Of a stretch of 9,526 bases of DNA, positions 7,390 through 9,526 are shown one piece after another. Origin of the DNA: Bacillota bacterium (GTDB lineage Bacteria; Bacillota; Clostridia; Lachnospirales; Cellulosilyticaceae); assembly GCA_023457875.1 (NCBI GenBank), contig JAEXBC010000047.1, forward strand, positions 1-9,526. Reading direction: 5' to 3'. The position numbers and the translations under genes are program-made. The stretch's first letter is position 1; every line of letters starts with the position of its first letter. The notes under the pieces were generated by a model. It was given only the letters and a program-made list of their open reading frames with translations, ran no database searches and had not been told where the DNA came from.

Positions 7390-7427
7390 AGTCAAAGGAA
7401 AAAGTGATTTATTTTTAACCTGGATTT

Positions 7428-7480
7428 AATCTACATTCATTTTAAAAATTTAGATATCTATACTTTAAAGTGGGTAGATT
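7428..7480. promoter_or_regulatory. Symmetric dyad upstream of the binding-protein gene, candidate operator
   Basis: Three nested symmetric elements share almost one centre near 7455: outer arms AATCTAC (7428-7434) and GTAGATT (7474-7480), inner TTTAAA blocks (7441-7446 and 7464-7469), and the perfect palindrome TAGATATCTA (7451-7460). There is no T-run, so a terminator for the chemoreceptor gene is unlikely. It lies 73 bases before the binding-protein start and could be a regulator site or a leader hairpin. The region is A/T-rich, which weakens the case. No clear -35/-10 pair was found in this gap. Confidence 0.4.
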
Positions 7481-7552
7481 GAACATATTTATTAAAACAA
7501 TCATTAAAAATTAAAAAATTGACGATTACAAAACAAACAAGGGGGTTAAGAG

Positions 7553-8677
7553 ATGAAAAAAACCATTTTATTTTTAGTATCACTGTTGGTTTTAGGTGTA
7601 GTTATGGTTGGGTGTGGAAAACAAGCTACAAGTGAAGACGAGACTTCAAAAGAAGTTACAAAAGTAACAGATGAAACAGGTGAAACAAATGCAGTAGATG
7701 CAACAGATGCAACAAGTGCTGAGATAAAAAAAGCATATGGCGTTCCAGCAATAAATAATAGCTTCCATCAAGCACAAGCAAATTGGGCCAAAAAATATGC
7801 AGAAGAAAAGTATGGAGCAAAAGTTGAAGTTTTTGATGGTAAATCAGATGCAGATACAATAAATCAAAACTTTAGAGAAATGGTTGCAATAGGCTTTGAT
7901 ATGGTTACTATACAACCATGGAAGGGTGATGATATAAAGACAGATGCAGAAGAGGCGATAGGAAATGGAATGATTTTAACAACTTTTTATGGTGATATAC
8001 CAGGGGTAGCTGTTCCACAAGTAACATCTGCAGAAGCTGATGTTTCAGAAGAAATGGGAAGAATAGCGGCAGAACAATGGAAAAAAGCTAATCCTGATAA
8101 ACCAATAAAATTTGTTGCTATTGGATGGCCAGATAATCAATCAGTTAAAACAGGACGTACAGATCCTTTTGCAAAGGGTGTATTAAGTGTAGATCCAAAC
8201 GCCATAGATCTTGGATGTAAAGATGGTAGTAAAGGAGCAGAAGCTGCAAAAAAAATTATACAAGATCTATTAGTATCAGATCCTGACATCAACATCATAT
8301 ATTCTGAAGCAGGAGACCTTACAGTAGGCGTGTTACCTGCATTAGAAGAAGCTGGTAGAGGTAAAATGAATAATGGCGTTCCACTGACCGAAATCCTGTG
8401 TAGTGTAGATTGTCCTCAAAACGAACTTATTTCATGTTTTGATCCTAACTCTTCACTTAAGATGTCAATGGGTATTCCACCAAAAGAAGTTGCATATGCA
8501 AAAATTGATACTATGTTTAACATAAAAGATGGAAAGATTAAAAAAGATGATTCAAGTTTGATTTATGTTCCTAATAAATTAATTGGTTACTGGAGTCAAA
8601 CTGATGCTAAGGAAGCATTTGACTGGTATAATGAACAGTTTGAAGCTGATGTAAAAGTACCAGAATACAGTAAATAA
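7553..8677 (+). CDS. Substrate-binding lipoprotein, type I periplasmic binding fold (sugar-binding family)
   Basis: This 374-residue extracytoplasmic lipoprotein has a signal peptide with a lipobox MVGC; Cys21 would be lipid-modified and anchored to the outer face of the membrane. Residues 22-60 are a Thr/Asp/Glu-rich low-complexity linker (DETGETNAVDATDATSAE). From about 61 (AYGVPAINNSFHQAQANWAKK) the pattern fits the RbsB/XylF-like family: a first strand, helix, then VEVFDGKSDADTINQNFREM, the strand FDMVTIQPW, and a second lobe (KFVAIGWPDNQSVKTGR, INIIYSEAGDLTVGVLPALEEAG). The start is ATG 7553 after AAGGGGG (7539-7545). No permease or ATPase gene follows: the next gene is convergent behind a terminator. 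It may serve a transporter encoded elsewhere, or act as a sensory binding protein for the chemoreceptor just upstream. The ligand, probably a sugar, is inferred only from the family. Confidence 0.92.
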   Translation: MKKTILFLVSLLVLGVVMVGCGKQATSEDETSKEVTKVTDETGETNAVDATDATSAEIKKAYGVPAINNSFHQAQANWAKKYAEEKYGAKVEVFDGKSDADTINQNFREMVAIGFDMVTIQPWKGDDIKTDAEEAIGNGMILTTFYGDIPGVAVPQVTSAEADVSEEMGRIAAEQWKKANPDKPIKFVAIGWPDNQSVKTGRTDPFAKGVLSVDPNAIDLGCKDGSKGAEAAKKIIQDLLVSDPDINIIYSEAGDLTVGVLPALEEAGRGKMNNGVPLTEILCSVDCPQNELISCFDPNSSLKMSMGIPPKEVAYAKIDTMFNIKDGKIKKDDSSLIYVPNKLIGYWSQTDAKEAFDWYNEQFEADVKVPEYSK

Positions 8678-8758
8678 TATAGTAATATAAGTTAAATAAT
8701 ACAATACAATATGAACAGCAAGAAAATTATATCAAGGACACTACCAAGTATAATACTA

Positions 8759-8802
8759 AAAAAGCGGCTCCATCAAGATCTCTCTTGATGGAGCCGCTTT
8801 TT
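8759..8802. terminator. Bidirectional rho-independent terminator between convergent genes
   Basis: A perfect 20-base inverted repeat surrounds a four-base loop (TCTC, 8779-8782). The core stem is GCGGCTCCATCAAGA (8764-8778) paired with its complement at 8783-8797, flanked by A5 on the left and T5 on the right, so it has a T-tract on either strand. It lies 81 bases after the binding-protein stop and 40 bases beyond the stop of the minus-strand gene, and can end both transcripts. Confidence 0.93.
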
Positions 8803-8842
8803 GAATTCTTTTATCGTAGAACACAAGTATTAAGTCGTTCTC

Positions 8843-9526
8843 TTATTTTGTAATAACAACTTTCTTCTCTTCTGAAATCCATGAGACAGTTGCACCGAGT
8901 TGTTCAGCTATAAATTTAAGAGGGGTAAATATTCTTCCATTTTCAATAAAAGCAGGACTGTCTAGTTTTACTTTTTTGCCGTTTACATAGGCAATGTCTG
9001 AGTCAGTATAAAGAAGGATTATTATTTCTTCACCCTTTTTATTTTTCCCTTTGATTGTAACTTCTCGCTTTTTACCGTTCCAAGTAACTTCGGCGCCGAG
9101 GCTCTCGGCTACAGCTCTTGAAGGAAGCATGGTTCTGTTATTTTTGATCATTGGAGCAGGATCATTTGTTGTACCTACACCAGAAGCGCTGGTATCATTT
9201 TTACCTATTGTAAAAACAATTTCATTTTTGGAGTGATCAGTAGGGCTAGGCTCTGTTTGCGTCCATTTTGCGTATAGTGTAGTTGATGCTGTTATTTTTG
9301 TATTGGGATCATAAGGTATTGTAAGAGCCTTATCCGCATACCAGCCTTCAAATACAGCGTCATCTTTTTTAGGTGCTGGGATATCTCCGACTGTTGCACC
9401 TTCTTTTATACTCTTGCTATCAATAGTGTTTCCACCATCTGTGTCAAACTTCACAGTAACTGTTGGGGAAGTGGGTGTTGATGTTGAACTTGAATTTGAA
9501 CTTGAGCTTGAGCTTGAACTCCCACC
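8843..9526 (-). CDS. Surface protein C-terminus: Ser-rich linker, InlB-type repeat, copper-amine-oxidase-N-like stalk domain (5' end outside the window)
   Basis: The minus-strand frame is open to the right edge and gives the last 227 residues of a larger, probably exported protein. A possible GTG start at 9454 falls inside the InlB-type repeat and is not the real start. The fragment begins with a Ser/Thr-rich linker (about 1-24), then an InlB/Listeria-Bacteroides repeat (about 24-90: VKFDTDGGN, FEGWYADKALTIPYD, TTLYAKWT). It ends with a copper-amine-oxidase N-terminal-like domain (about 100-227). That domain has two related halves: NNRTMLPSRAVAESLGAEVT then NGRIFTPLKFIAEQLGATVS, each followed by a charged turn and a final strand (VTIK, VVITK). 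Despite the name, these domains in Clostridia and Paenibacilli are mostly found as non-catalytic surface or wall-associated modules. The missing N-terminal part would hold the signal peptide and perhaps an enzyme or adhesin domain. No sortase motif is at the C-terminus. Confidence 0.88.
   Translation of the reverse strand, partial: GGSSSSSSSSNSSSTSTPTSPTVTVKFDTDGGNTIDSKSIKEGATVGDIPAPKKDDAVFEGWYADKALTIPYDPNTKITASTTLYAKWTQTEPSPTDHSKNEIVFTIGKNDTSASGVGTTNDPAPMIKNNRTMLPSRAVAESLGAEVTWNGKKREVTIKGKNKKGEEIIILLYTDSDIAYVNGKKVKLDSPAFIENGRIFTPLKFIAEQLGATVSWISEEKKVVITK
9484..9519 (-). repeat. Hexamer tandem repeat encoding the Ser-rich linker
   Basis: Six consecutive six-base units (TTGAAC, TTGAAT, TTGAAC, TTGAGC, TTGAGC, TTGAAC on the + strand) encode a Ser-rich tract on the minus strand; a degenerate seventh unit (GTTGAT) is at 9478-9483. 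Six-base steps keep the frame, so copy-number change would only alter linker length. Confidence 0.8.

Noticed and set aside
7656..7859. A Leu/His-rich minus-strand ORF over the start of the binding-protein gene
   Set aside because: The Leu/His repeats are the antisense of the low-complexity Thr/Asp/Glu linker codons (GATGCAACA-like units), not a real protein.

Overview
The window is AT-rich DNA that fits a low-GC, Gram-positive, motile anaerobe of the Clostridia type. The grounds are strong AGGAGG-like ribosome binding sites, A/T-rich codons, a lipoprotein-type binding protein, a membrane chemoreceptor and a Ser-rich surface protein with a copper-amine-oxidase-like stalk domain. The species cannot be named from the sequence. 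There are no rRNAs, tRNAs, CRISPR arrays, transposases or integrases.

Region 1 (2-4108, + strand) is a tight four-gene operon that enters from outside the window. It encodes an MFS transporter (lacking only its N-terminal end), a free-standing condensation-domain protein, a free-standing AMP-forming ligase and a 72-residue acyl/peptidyl carrier protein. The genes overlap or lie 1-19 bases apart, each with its own Shine-Dalgarno sequence. Together they look like a minimal split NRPS-like pathway: the ligase activates a carboxylic acid, the carrier holds it as a thioester, the condensation enzyme transfers it to an amine or alcohol, and the MFS protein exports the product. The ligase motifs look more like fatty-acyl/CoA ligases than amino-acid adenylation domains, so an N-acyl or O-acyl small molecule is a reasonable guess. 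No thioesterase or phosphopantetheinyl transferase is visible. This is the best candidate for an undescribed system.

Region 2 (4109-5280) is a MerR-family regulator with a GyrI-like ligand-binding C-terminus. It sits behind a textbook MerR-type promoter (TTGACT, 19-base spacer, TATACT), which implies autoregulation, and it ends in a rho-independent terminator. It may sense the product of region 1 or a drug-like ligand.

Region 3 (5281-8802) holds about 390 bases of regulatory DNA with a consensus sigma-A promoter, a weaker flagellar-sigma-like promoter, a possible leader hairpin and a tiny leader ORF. It is followed by a complete methyl-accepting chemotaxis protein and a lipoprotein of the type I periplasmic (sugar) binding family. 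No transporter permease or ATPase gene accompanies the binding protein here, so the pair may act together in sensing. A symmetric dyad lies between the two genes. A strong bidirectional terminator closes the region.

Region 4 (8843-9526, - strand) is the C-terminal part of a surface protein. In protein order it has a Ser-rich linker encoded by hexamer repeats, an InlB-type repeat and a duplicated copper-amine-oxidase-N-like domain. The gene runs off the right edge.
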